DNA from: Anaeromyxobacter dehalogenans 2CP-1
GTDB taxonomy: Bacteria; Myxococcota; Myxococcia; Myxococcales; Anaeromyxobacteraceae
Assembly (NCBI RefSeq): GCF_000022145.1
Contig: NC_011891.1
Coordinates: 124,001 to 188,000, forward strand
Length of the DNA stretch: 64,000 bases
Reading direction: 5' to 3'
Shown here piece after piece: positions 8,605-16,470 of the stretch (position 1 is its first letter; each line of letters starts with the position of its first letter). The notes under the pieces are model-generated. The model was not told the DNA's origin. It ran no database searches and saw only the letters and a program-made list of their open reading frames with translations. A program made the translations under genes and the position numbers.

Positions 8605-9846
8605 ATGGCGAAGCTGCTCGCGATGATCCTCGCCGGCGGAGAGGGGCGCCGGCTGGACCCGCTCACGCGCGATCGCGCGAAGCCGGCGGTGCCGTTCGGC
8701 GGCCGCTACCGGATCGTGGACTTCGTCCTGTCGAACATGGCGAACTCCGGCATCCTCAAGATGAAGGTGGTGGTGCAGTACAAGTCGGAGTCGCTCAACA
8801 CGCACGTGCAGCGCGCCTGGCGCCTCACGTCGCTGCTCAACCAGTACGTGGAGCTGGTGCCGGCGCAGATGCGGGTCGGCCCGAAGTGGTTCGAGGGCTC
8901 GGCCGACGCCATCTACCAGAACCTGAACATCATCACCGACGAGGAGCCCGACTTCACGTTCGTGTTCGGCGCCGACCACGTCTACCGCATGGACGCGCGG
9001 CAGATGCTGGAGTTCCACCTCGACCGCAAGGCCGAGCTGACCGTGGCGGCGGTGCCCATCCCCGTCCAGGAGGCGAGCGAGTTCGGCATCATCGAGGTGG
9101 ACGCCGACGGCCGGATGATCGGCTTCGTGGAGAAGCCGCAGTCGGCCCCCAAGACCATCCCCGGCGACCCGACCCGCTGCCTGGCCTCGATGGGCAACTA
9201 CCTGTTCTCCACCGACGCGCTGGTGCAGGAGATCGTCCGCGACGCGGGCGACCCGTCGAGCGCGCACGACTTCGGCAAGTCCATCGTGGCGTCGATGTAC
9301 CAGCGCAAGCGCGTGTACGTGTACGACTTCGCGCGGAACGTGGTGCCGGGGCAGACCGAGCGCGAGCGAGGCTACTGGCGCGACGTGGGCTCCATCGACG
9401 CCTACTTCCAGGCGAACATGGACCTGGTGGCGGTGGACCCGGTGTTCTCGCTCTACAACGACGAGTGGCCCATCTTCACGGTCCAGTACAACTACCCGCC
9501 GGCCAAGTTCGTGTTCAACAACGAGAGCGACCACCGCGTCGGGCGCGCCACCGACTCGCTGGTGTCGGAGGGCTGCATCATCTCCGGCTCCCACGTCCAC
9601 CACTCCATCCTGTCGCCGAAGGTGCGGGTGAACAGCTACGCCACGGTGGACGAGTCGATCGTGTTCGAGAACGTGAACATCGGCCGCCACTGCCGGATCC
9701 GCCGCGCCATCATCGACAAGCACGTGGACATCCCCGCCCACACCACCATCGGCTACGACCACGAGAAGGACCGCAAGCACTTCCACGTGACCGAGAGCGG
9801 GATCGTGATCATCCCGAAGGGCATGCGGATCGAGGCGGGACGGTAG
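8605..9846 (+). CDS. glgC: Glucose-1-phosphate adenylyltransferase
   Basis: 413 residues. It makes ADP-glucose from ATP and glucose-1-phosphate, the committed step of bacterial glycogen synthesis. The nucleotide-binding signature [16 protein letters not shown] is at residues 6-21 with the [16 protein letters not shown] segment; [12 protein letters not shown] and VEKPQSAP lie in the catalytic domain, and a left-handed beta-helix covers the last 120 residues ([18 protein letters not shown]). The start ATG at 8605 is chosen because it begins the Rossmann core and has GGAG upstream. Glycogen synthase glgA and a GH57 glycosidase occur 38 kb and 33 kb away on the same strand. Confidence 0.95.
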
Positions 9847-9976
9847 CGGGCGGCCCCTCGACTCCGCCCGCCTGCGGCGGTCCCTCGACTCCGCCCGCCT
9901 GCGGCGGTCCCTCGACTCCGCCCGCCTGCGGCGGGCTACGCTCGGGATGATCGAAGGTCCGGCCGGGCTCGGCGGA
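9847..9976. repeat. Convergent-gene repeat element, copy 1, with 27-bp tandem units
   Basis: It fills the gap between the glgC stop and the response-regulator stop. Three head-to-tail 27-bp units at 9856-9882, 9883-9909 and 9910-9935 share CTCGACTCCGCCCGCCTGCG; the third runs into CTACGCTCGGGATGATCGA. The same core, TCGACTCCG...CTACGCTC, occurs at 56418-56555, also between convergent genes next to a single-domain response regulator. Confidence 0.75.
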
Positions 9977-10363
9977 CTACCGGCGCGCCAGCCGCTCGGC
10001 CTTGTTGAACGCGATCTGGAGATCCACCGGCTTCTCCATCACGTCCCAGGCGCCGAGCCCGAGCATCAGCTCGCGGAGGTTCTGGTCGGACCCGTGCGCG
10101 CTGATCACGAGGACGGGGATGCCCTGGGTCCGCGGGTCGGCCTTCAGGCGGCGGAGCGCGTCGCGGCCGTCCACCTTCGGCATGGCCACGTCGAGGAGGA
10201 TGAGGTCGGGCCCCTGGTCGGCCGCGGCGCTGAACGCCTCGGCGCCGTCGTGGGCGACGAGGACGGTGTGCCCGCGGCTCTGCGCGTAGGCGGTGTACAG
10301 CCGGGCCACCGCGGGATCGTCCTCGGCGACCAGGATGCGCAGCGGGGAGGGTTCGGGGGCCAT
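9977..10363 (-). CDS. Single-domain response regulator (CheY-like receiver)
   Basis: 128 residues and only a receiver domain: acidic pocket VAEDDPA (E/D near 14-16), phospho-acceptor Asp in LILLDVAMPKVDG near residue 58, conserved Ser in VLVISAHGS and Lys in MEKPVD near 108. No output domain, so it must act by binding a partner or in a phosphorelay. No kinase is adjacent; the 10 kb region gives no partner. The start is the ATG at 10363, with a -10 TATCCT ending 8 bases before it. It is divergent from the M16 peptidase pair. Confidence 0.88.
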   Translation of the reverse strand: MAPEPSPLRILVAEDDPAVARLYTAYAQSRGHTVLVAHDGAEAFSAAADQGPDLILLDVAMPKVDGRDALRRLKADPRTQGIPVLVISAHGSDQNLRELMLGLGAWDVMEKPVDLQIAFNKAERLARR

Positions 10364-10371
10364 CCGGGGGG

Positions 10372-10399
10372 AGGATACCTCCGCCGCCGGCCGGCGCAA
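10372..10399 (-). promoter_or_regulatory. Response-regulator promoter
   Basis: TTGCGC (10399-10394), 16-bp spacer, TATCCT (10377-10372), 8 bases to the ATG. Confidence 0.55.
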
Positions 10400-10462
10400 C
10401 GACCGCCCCGTCGTGCCTCGTGCGGGCGGGGGCATGTCCGGCAGGTCGGCCACCGGCGGGCC

Positions 10463-10491
10463 GTGACGGGCGGCCGGTCGCGGCATATAAC
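10463..10491 (+). promoter_or_regulatory. M16 peptidase operon promoter
   Basis: GTGACG (10463-10468), 17-bp spacer, TATAAC (10486-10491), 10 bases to the ATG at 10502. Confidence 0.55.
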
Positions 10492-10501
10492 GCGAGGCGC
10501 C

Positions 10502-11878
10502 ATGATCGCGAGCCCGCTCCTCGTCGCAGCGCTCCTCACCGCAGCGCCCGCGGCCGCCGCCCCGCCGCCCGGCGACGCGCCCGAGATCCCGTACACCATG
10601 TTCACCCTCGGGAACGGCCTCACCGTGATCCTGCACGAGGATCACACCGCCCCCCTCGTCGGCGTCCACGTCCAGTACGACGTGGGCTCGAAGGACGAGC
10701 GCCCCGGCCGCACCGGCTTCGCGCACCTGTTCGAGCACCTCATGTTCCAGGGCAGCGCGCACCTGCCCAAGGGCGAGGCCGACCGGCTGGTCGACGCGGC
10801 CGGCGGCGAGGCGAACGGCGGGACCAGCCCGGACAGCACCGTGTACTGGGAGCAGGTGCCCTCCGGCGCGCTCGAGCAGATGCTGTTCATCGAGGCCGAC
10901 CGGATGGGCTGGATGTTCCCCACGCTCACCCAGGAGAAGCTCGACAACCAGCGCGACGTGGTGCGGAACGAGCGGCGGCAGTCCTACGAGATGCAGCCGT
11001 ACGGCCTCGTGTTCGAGAAGCTCCTCGCGAACCTGTGGGATCCCGAGTTCCCCTACCACTGGCAGACCATCGGCACGCACGAGGACCTGGAGGCCGCCAC
11101 CCTCGCCGACGTGAAGCAGTTCTTCGAGCGCTGGTACGGGCCGGAGAACGCGGTGCTCGCCATCGCCGGCGACATCGACCCGGCGCGGACGCGCGCGCTG
11201 GTGGAGAAGTGGTTCGGGCCCATCCCCGGGAAGGCGCGGCCGGCGCACCAGCCGCCGGCGCCGAAGCCGCTCGCGGCGGAGCAGCGCGTCTCGATGGACG
11301 ACCGCGTGCAGCTTCCCCGGCTGTACCTCGCCTGGCAGACGCCGCGGGTGTTCGCGCCGGGCGACGCGGCGCTGGACGTGCTCTCGAGCGTGCTCTCCGA
11401 CGGCAAGAGCGCGCGCCTGGTGAAGCGGCTGGTGATGGACGAGCAGATCGCGCAGGGCGTCTCGGCCGGGCAGATGAGCCAGGCGCTCGCGAGCATGTAC
11501 CTGGTGGTCGCGACGCCGAAGCCGGGCATCCCGCTCGAGCGGCTGGAGCGCGAGATCGACGAGGAGCTGGCGCGGATCGCGCGCGAGCCGCCCTCGGCCG
11601 AGGAGGTGCAGCGCGCCAAGAACAAGATCGAGGCCGGCGCGGTGTTCGGCCTCGAGCCGGTGGGGGGCTTCGGCGGGCGCGCCGCCTCGCTGGCCGGCTA
11701 CTACGTGCGCACCGGCGACCCCGGGTACCTCGCGAAGGACCTGGCCCGCTACCGCGCGGTGACGCCCGCCGACGTCTCCGAGGCCGCCCGCCGCTTCCTG
11801 CGCAAGGACGCGCGCGTGGTCCTCACCGTCCACCCCAGGCCGGCGGCCGCCGGCGCCGCCGCCGGGAGCGCCCGATGA
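10502..11878 (+). CDS. M16 family zinc peptidase, catalytic subunit, exported
   Basis: 458 residues. Signal peptide (MIASPLLVAALLTAAPAAAA), then an M16 catalytic domain with the inverted zinc motif HLFEH at 75-79 (HxxEH) and a distal Glu in VVRNERRQ near 155, followed by the second M16 domain. That second domain lacks an obvious Arg/Tyr substrate pair (SARLVKRLVMDEQ). This is the pattern of the active half of a heterodimeric M16B peptidase. The partner overlaps by ATGA (11875-11878). The product is periplasmic or surface-attached; substrates are probably short peptides, as for M16B enzymes in general. The start is ATG with a -10 ending 10 bases upstream. Confidence 0.9.
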   Translation: MIASPLLVAALLTAAPAAAAPPPGDAPEIPYTMFTLGNGLTVILHEDHTAPLVGVHVQYDVGSKDERPGRTGFAHLFEHLMFQGSAHLPKGEADRLVDAAGGEANGGTSPDSTVYWEQVPSGALEQMLFIEADRMGWMFPTLTQEKLDNQRDVVRNERRQSYEMQPYGLVFEKLLANLWDPEFPYHWQTIGTHEDLEAATLADVKQFFERWYGPENAVLAIAGDIDPARTRALVEKWFGPIPGKARPAHQPPAPKPLAAEQRVSMDDRVQLPRLYLAWQTPRVFAPGDAALDVLSSVLSDGKSARLVKRLVMDEQIAQGVSAGQMSQALASMYLVVATPKPGIPLERLEREIDEELARIAREPPSAEEVQRAKNKIEAGAVFGLEPVGGFGGRAASLAGYYVRTGDPGYLAKDLARYRAVTPADVSEAARRFLRKDARVVLTVHPRPAAAGAAAGSAR

Positions 11879-13437
11879 CCCGCAGCCTCCGCCTCCTCGC
11901 CGTCCTCCTCGCCGCCGCGCTCGGCTGCGCCGGCTCCAGGCCGGCCCCTGCGCCGGCCGCGCCCGCCGCGGCGCCGCAGCCGCAGGCCGCCGCCGCGCCC
12001 GCCGGCGCGGATCGCACGCAGGTCCCGGCCGCGGGCGAGGCGCCGGAGCTGCACCTGCCTCGCCAGCAGCACTTCGCGCTCGCGAACGGCCTGCGGGTGC
12101 GGCTGGTCGAGCACCGGCGCTTGCCCATCGTGGCGCTCAACCTGGTGGTGCGCGCCGGCGCGGTGAACGACCCCGCGGGCCTCCCCGGCCTGGCCAGCTT
12201 CACCGCCAGCATGCTCACCGAGGGCGGCACCCGCAGCCGCACCGCCACCCGGCTCTCCGACGAGGTCGGCTTCCTGGGCGCCTCGCTCGGCGCCGGCACC
12301 GGCCAGGACGCCGCCTCGCTCTCCGGCTCCTCGCTCTCGCGCCACCTGCCGAAGCTCCTCGACCTGTTCGCCGACGTGGCCATGAACCCCGCGTTCCGGG
12401 CGAAGGACTTCGCGCGCGTCCAGGACCAGCGCAAGGTGACGCTGCTCCAGCAGCGCGACCAGCCGGCCACGATCGCGGGCAAGGCGTTCCTGAAGGCCTA
12501 CTGGGGCGAGGGTCACCCCTACGGCCACTACGTGCTCGGCGACGAGGCGTCGGTGGCGGCCACGCGCCCGGCCGACCTGGCCGCGTTCCACGCGCGCTTC
12601 TGGCGGCCCGCCAACGCCGAGCTGGTGGTGGTGGGCGACGTCTCGGAGGCCGAGCTGCGGCCGCTCCTCGAGCGGACGCTGGGGAAGTGGCCGGCCGGCA
12701 CCGCCGCGGCCGCGCCCCGCGCCCCCGCGCCGGCCGCGCCGCACGTGACGCTCCTGCTCGACAAGCCGGACGCGCCGCAGACGCTCGTGATGCTGGGCAT
12801 GCCCGGGCTGGCGCGCGCCTCGCCGGACTACGTCGCGGCCACGGTGGCGTTCCAGGTGCTGGGCGGCGGGATGTCCTCGCGGCTGTTCCGCACGCTCCGG
12901 GAGGAGAAGGGCTACACCTACGGCATGGGCGCCGGCGCCGACGCGCGCCGCCTCGGCGGCGTCAGCATCGTGCACGGCAACGTGAAGGCGGAGGTGACCG
13001 GCGCCGCGCTGGGCGACCTGCTCGGTGAGATCCGCAAGCTGCGCGATCAGCCGGTGGGCGACGCGGAGCTGGCCGACGCGCGGAACGCGCTCGTCCGCTC
13101 GCTGCCGGCCGACTTCGCCACCGTGGGCGGCATCGCCGGGCGCGTGGCCGAGCTGGTGATCCACGGCCTCCCCGACGACTACTGGAACGGCTACGCCGAC
13201 GCCGTCCGCGACGTCGCCCCGGCGGACGTGCAGCGCATCGCCGAGCGCTACCTCGACCCGGCGCGCGCCACCCTCGTGCTGGTGGGCACGCCGGCCGCGG
13301 TGCGGCCGCAGCTCGAGGGGCTCGCCATCGGCAAGGTCGAGGTCCGCCCGGTGCCCGGCGCCGCGCCGGTCCGCGCGCCGCCGCGGAGCCCGCGGGTCCG
13401 CACGCAGCGGCCGCCCACCTCCTCGCCCGCGCCCTAG
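11875..13437 (+). CDS. M16 family peptidase-like lipoprotein, non-catalytic subunit
   Basis: 520 residues. A lipoprotein signal (LLAAALGC, Cys near 19), then an Ala/Pro-rich linker to residue 60 and two M16 domains. At the place of HxxEH it reads GLASFTASML, so no zinc site can form. The second domain keeps the Arg/Tyr-type segment SRLFRTLREEKGYTYG near residue 340, which in M16B heterodimers supplies substrate-binding residues to the active subunit. Translational coupling with the gene before it supports a 1:1 complex, tethered to a membrane by this subunit. The C-terminal 35 residues are Pro/Arg-rich and unstructured. Confidence 0.88.
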   Translation: MTRSLRLLAVLLAAALGCAGSRPAPAPAAPAAAPQPQAAAAPAGADRTQVPAAGEAPELHLPRQQHFALANGLRVRLVEHRRLPIVALNLVVRAGAVNDPAGLPGLASFTASMLTEGGTRSRTATRLSDEVGFLGASLGAGTGQDAASLSGSSLSRHLPKLLDLFADVAMNPAFRAKDFARVQDQRKVTLLQQRDQPATIAGKAFLKAYWGEGHPYGHYVLGDEASVAATRPADLAAFHARFWRPANAELVVVGDVSEAELRPLLERTLGKWPAGTAAAAPRAPAPAAPHVTLLLDKPDAPQTLVMLGMPGLARASPDYVAATVAFQVLGGGMSSRLFRTLREEKGYTYGMGAGADARRLGGVSIVHGNVKAEVTGAALGDLLGEIRKLRDQPVGDAELADARNALVRSLPADFATVGGIAGRVAELVIHGLPDDYWNGYADAVRDVAPADVQRIAERYLDPARATLVLVGTPAAVRPQLEGLAIGKVEVRPVPGAAPVRAPPRSPRVRTQRPPTSSPAP

Positions 13438-13454
13438 GCCGAGACCGCTCGGCC
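13437..13454 (+). terminator. Hairpin at the end of the M16 operon
   Basis: GGCCGAG, a 4-base loop and CTCGGCC starting on the last base of the stop codon; a 7-bp perfect stem without a T-tract. Confidence 0.35.
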
Positions 13455-13623
13455 CGGGCCGCTGCTGCGGCGGGCAGACACGTCCCTGCGCTGCTCGACG
13501 TGCCTGCGGGCACGCCTGCGCTGCTCGGACCTCGTGTGCCCGGTCGCCGGACGCCACCGTGTGCCTCGCGACGCGACCAGATCGACCGGGCTCGGCGAGC
13601 CCCCGCCTGTCGGCCCCCTCGGC

Positions 13624-13660
13624 TACACTCGGGCACCCGGCGGTCCCCCCGACCGCCGGG
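13624..13660 (+). promoter_or_regulatory. -10 box and 5'-leader hairpin of the Cas4-like nuclease gene
   Basis: TACACT (13624-13629) resembles the -10 boxes elsewhere in the window, but here the start ATG is 39 bases away. The leader holds a perfect 10-bp hairpin, CCCGGCGGTC / GACCGCCGGG with a CCCCC loop (13636-13660), ending 8 bases before the ATG, where it would cover the ribosome-binding region. Confidence 0.5.
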
Positions 13661-13668
13661 CCCTGCCC

Positions 13669-14598
13669 ATGGCCGATCTGCAGAACGAGTTCTCCTGGTC
13701 GAAGTCGCGCCACGAGAAGTTCGCCGAGTGCCGGCGCGCGTACTTCTACGCCTACTACGGGAGCTGGGGCGGCTGGGAGGCCGCGCACGGCACCCCGGTG
13801 CGCGAGCTCTACGTCCTGAAGAAGCTCTCCTCCCGCTGGCAGTGGGCGGGGTCGGTGGTGCACGGCGCGCTGAAGCAGATGCTCTCGGCGGCGCGGGTGA
13901 GCGGGACGTTCTGGCCGGCGGAGAAGCTGCTCGACCGCACCCGCCGCAAGGCGCGCGCCGAGTGGGCCTCGTCGCGCGACAAGTCCTACTGGCGCGAGGC
14001 CTCGCGCATCACGGGCCTGGTGGAGCACGAGTACGGCGAGCCGGTGTCGGACGCGGACTGGAAGCGGCTGTTCGAGCAGGTGGTGGACGGCGGGCTGCGC
14101 GGCTTCTACGCGAGCGAGGCGTTCGAGGCGATCCGCGCCACGCCGCGCGACCGCTGGCTCTCGGTGGACGAGCTCGACGCCTGGGACTTCGAGGGCACGA
14201 AGATCTGGGTGGCGGTGGACTTCGCCTACCGCGACGCCGAAAGCCGGGTGCAGATCCTCGACTGGAAGACCGGCCGCGAGCGGACGGTGGACCACACCCA
14301 GCTCGGCATCTACTCGCTCTACGCGCAGCGGAAGTGGGGCGCCGCGCCGGACGCGGTGGTGGGCGGGCTCGTGTACCTGGCCGCGCCCGAGGACGGTGGC
14401 GCCGGGCGGGTGTCGGTGGCGGTGGACCCGGCCGCGCTCTCGGCCTGCCAGGACGCGATGCGCGGCTCCATCGCCTCGATGCGCGCGGCGCTCGCCGACC
14501 CGGCGCGGAACGTGGCGGTGGAGGACGCGTTCCCCCGGCCCGACGACCGGGTCGCCTGCCGCCGCTGCCCGTTCCGCCGCCCCTGCGGGCGGCTCTAG
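13669..14598 (+). CDS. PD-(D/E)XK superfamily nuclease, Cas4/RecB-like, with four-Cys iron-sulfur pattern
   Basis: 309 residues. Likely an exonuclease of DNA repair or processing. Visible: a first Cys in AECRRAYFY (Cys21); an active-site His-like segment WAGSVVHGALKQ; Asp in IWVAVDFAY; the core VQILDWKTGRE (Asp-x-Lys) near residue 205; motif QLGIYSLYA (the QxxxY helix); and a C-terminal CRRCPFRRPC (Cys297, 300, 306). One early Cys plus three late Cys is the 4Fe-4S arrangement of Cas4 and AddB. There are no cas genes or repeats nearby, so a CRISPR role is not supported. The ATG at 13669 begins the conserved part. It ends in a CTAG shared with the convergent acetyltransferase stop. Confidence 0.85.
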   Translation: MADLQNEFSWSKSRHEKFAECRRAYFYAYYGSWGGWEAAHGTPVRELYVLKKLSSRWQWAGSVVHGALKQMLSAARVSGTFWPAEKLLDRTRRKARAEWASSRDKSYWREASRITGLVEHEYGEPVSDADWKRLFEQVVDGGLRGFYASEAFEAIRATPRDRWLSVDELDAWDFEGTKIWVAVDFAYRDAESRVQILDWKTGRERTVDHTQLGIYSLYAQRKWGAAPDAVVGGLVYLAAPEDGGAGRVSVAVDPAALSACQDAMRGSIASMRAALADPARNVAVEDAFPRPDDRVACRRCPFRRPCGRL

Positions 14599-15092
14599 CC
14601 CGTCGCGAGCGGCTTGCGCATCCAGCGCGCGGGCAGCCCGAGGCCGCCCGGGAGCGGCGCGCGCGCGGCGCGGCCGGGGCGGAACCCGAGCCGGGCGTAG
14701 AAGCCGATCGCGGGCGCGGCCGCGAGCACGCGCAGCGCCCGGAAGCCGTCGTTCCGAGCTCGCCGCTCCACCGCGGCGACGAGCGCCGCGCCCACCCCGC
14801 GGCCCGCCGCGGAGGGCCGGACGAACACCGCGGTCAGCTCCGCCCCGCGCCAGGCGGCGTACCCGGCCACCCGGCCGCCGCGCTCGGCCACGAGGTACCG
14901 CTCGCCGCCCGCGCTCATGGCCCACAGGTGATAGAGCGGCGGGAGCGAGGCCCAGGCGGCGCGCAGGCGGTCCGGGAGCGCGCCGGCGGGGACCCCGCGC
15001 ACCGCGGCGCGCATCGCCCGCGCGATCGCGGCGGCGTCCGCGGGCCGCGCCGCGCGGACGCGGGGCGCGCCGGGGCGGCGGTCCCGCGTCAG
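14595..15092 (-). CDS. GNAT family N-acetyltransferase
   Basis: 165 residues if begun at CTG 15092. The acetyl-CoA loop is VRPSAAGRGVGAALV (R-x-x-G-x-G/A type) near residue 95, preceded by LVAERGGRVAGYAAWRG and followed by APAIGFYARLGFRPG, the usual C-terminal GNAT motif. Substrate unknown. The start is a puzzle: the first in-frame ATG (15014) would remove the first beta-strand (RVRAARPADA), and the only upstream initiator-like codon is a CTG forming a CTGA overlap with the stop of the sigma-54 regulator. It is last in the cytochrome/kinase/regulator operon. The stop overlaps the stop of the nuclease gene on the other strand by 4 bases. Confidence 0.8.
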   Translation of the reverse strand: MTRDRRPGAPRVRAARPADAAAIARAMRAAVRGVPAGALPDRLRAAWASLPPLYHLWAMSAGGERYLVAERGGRVAGYAAWRGAELTAVFVRPSAAGRGVGAALVAAVERRARNDGFRALRVLAAAPAIGFYARLGFRPGRAARAPLPGGLGLPARWMRKPLATG

Positions 15093-16468
15093 GGCTTCGC
15101 GTCCTTGTCGGCGAGCCCGTGCCGCGCGAGCTTCTCGTAGAACGTGGATCGGTGCAGCCCGGACAGCTCGGCGGCCCGCGCCACCTGCCCGCCCGCCTCG
15201 CGCAGCACGTCCTCGAGGAAGCGCTTCTCCCAGGCGTCGCGGGCGCGCCGGTAGCGTCCCTCGTCGGCGCCGCCGGCCGCGTCGCCGGAAGGCGTGAGCT
15301 CCGGCGGCAGGTCGGCGAGCGCGATGGCCTCGCCGCGCGCGAGCAGCAGCCCCCGCTCGATGGCGTGCTCCAGCTCGCGGATGTTGCCCGGCCATGGGTG
15401 GTCGAGGAGCGCCCGCATGGCCTCGGCGTCGGGCTGGAGCGGCGGGCGCGAGAGCCGGAGCGCGTGCTTCTGCACCAGGTGCTCGACGAGCAGCGGGATG
15501 TCCTCGCGCCGCTCGCGGAGCGGGGGCAGGCGCAGCGGGACCACCCGGAGCCGGAACCAGAGGTCCTCGCGGAACTTCCCCTCCTTCACGCGCCGCAGCA
15601 GATCCTCGTTGGTGGCCGCCACCACCCGCACGTTCGCCTTGCGCGCCTTGCGGCTGCCGACCGGGATGAACTCGCCATCCTGCAGGACGCGCAGGAGCTT
15701 CGGCTGGAGCGCCGGGGGCAACAGGCCGATCTCGTCGAGGAACAGCGTGCCGCCCTCCGCCGCGGCGAAGAACCCGGCCCGCGGCTGGTCGGCGCCGGTG
15801 AACGCGCCCTTCTCGTGGCCGAACAGCTCCGACTCGGCCAGGTTCTCCGGGATCGCGCTCATGTTGAGCGCGACGTACGGCCCCTGCGCGCGCGAGGAGA
15901 GCGCGTGGGCGGCGCGGGCGAGCAGGTCCTTGCCGGTGCCGGACTCGCCCTCGATGAGGATGGGCACGTCGGACGGCGCGATGCGCTCCAGCATCGAGAC
16001 CAGGTCCTTCATGGACTGCGACTTGCCCACGATCCCGTGCACGCTGAACTGGCCGGCGAGCGCGGAGCGGAGCCGGGCGTTCTCCTTCTTCACCCGCGCG
16101 TGCTCCACCGCGCGCGCCACCACCAGCTCCAGCTCCTCCGGCTCGAACGGCTTCTTCAGGTAGTCGAACGCGCCCGCCTTCATCGCCTCGACCGCGGTCT
16201 CCACGGTGGCGAACGCGGTGACGAGGATCACCGGGATCTCCGGCACCTTCGCCTGGAAGCGGCGCAGCCCTTCGATGCCGTCGATGCCCGGCATGCGCAG
16301 GTCGGTGACGATGCAGTCGAAGTCGGCGCGCTCCACCGCCGGCACCGCCTCCGCCACCGAGGGGAAGTCGTAGACGTCGTAGGAGCGGGCCAGCGTGCGC
16401 TTCATCATCTGGCGCGCGCTGTCCAGGTCGTCGATGACCATCAGGTTGGGCTTCTTCGCGCTCGCCAT
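15089..16468 (-). CDS. NtrC-family sigma-54-dependent response regulator
   Basis: 459 residues. The receiver domain has Asp14/Asp15 and phospho-acceptor Asp56 in IVTDLRMPG, and Lys in YLKKPFEP. The AAA+ domain has Walker A GESGTGK (174-180), the sigma-54 contact loop GAFTGA (221-226), Walker B TLFLDEIG and the arginine-finger region FREDLWFRLRVVPLRLPPLRER. The C-terminal Fis-type helix-turn-helix reads GQVARAAELSGLHRSTFYEKL. The GAFTGA loop is intact, so it should be a true sigma-54 activator. It is immediately downstream of its likely kinase (2-base gap). A candidate target is the -24/-12 promoter of the cytochrome b fusion gene at 20728-20743. Confidence 0.94.
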   Translation of the reverse strand: MASAKKPNLMVIDDLDSARQMMKRTLARSYDVYDFPSVAEAVPAVERADFDCIVTDLRMPGIDGIEGLRRFQAKVPEIPVILVTAFATVETAVEAMKAGAFDYLKKPFEPEELELVVARAVEHARVKKENARLRSALAGQFSVHGIVGKSQSMKDLVSMLERIAPSDVPILIEGESGTGKDLLARAAHALSSRAQGPYVALNMSAIPENLAESELFGHEKGAFTGADQPRAGFFAAAEGGTLFLDEIGLLPPALQPKLLRVLQDGEFIPVGSRKARKANVRVVAATNEDLLRRVKEGKFREDLWFRLRVVPLRLPPLRERREDIPLLVEHLVQKHALRLSRPPLQPDAEAMRALLDHPWPGNIRELEHAIERGLLLARGEAIALADLPPELTPSGDAAGGADEGRYRRARDAWEKRFLEDVLREAGGQVARAAELSGLHRSTFYEKLARHGLADKDAKP

Positions 16469-16470
16469 GG

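Noticed and set aside
13485-13527. Direct repeat CCTGCGCTGCTCG, 30 bp apart (13485 and 13515)
   Set aside because: Only two short copies, no array, no spacer pattern; probably chance in GC-rich DNA or a fragment of a decayed repeat.
13669-14598. Cas4-like protein as a sign of a CRISPR system
   Set aside because: No repeat array and no cas1, cas2 or effector gene in the window; stand-alone Cas4/RecB-like nucleases are common.
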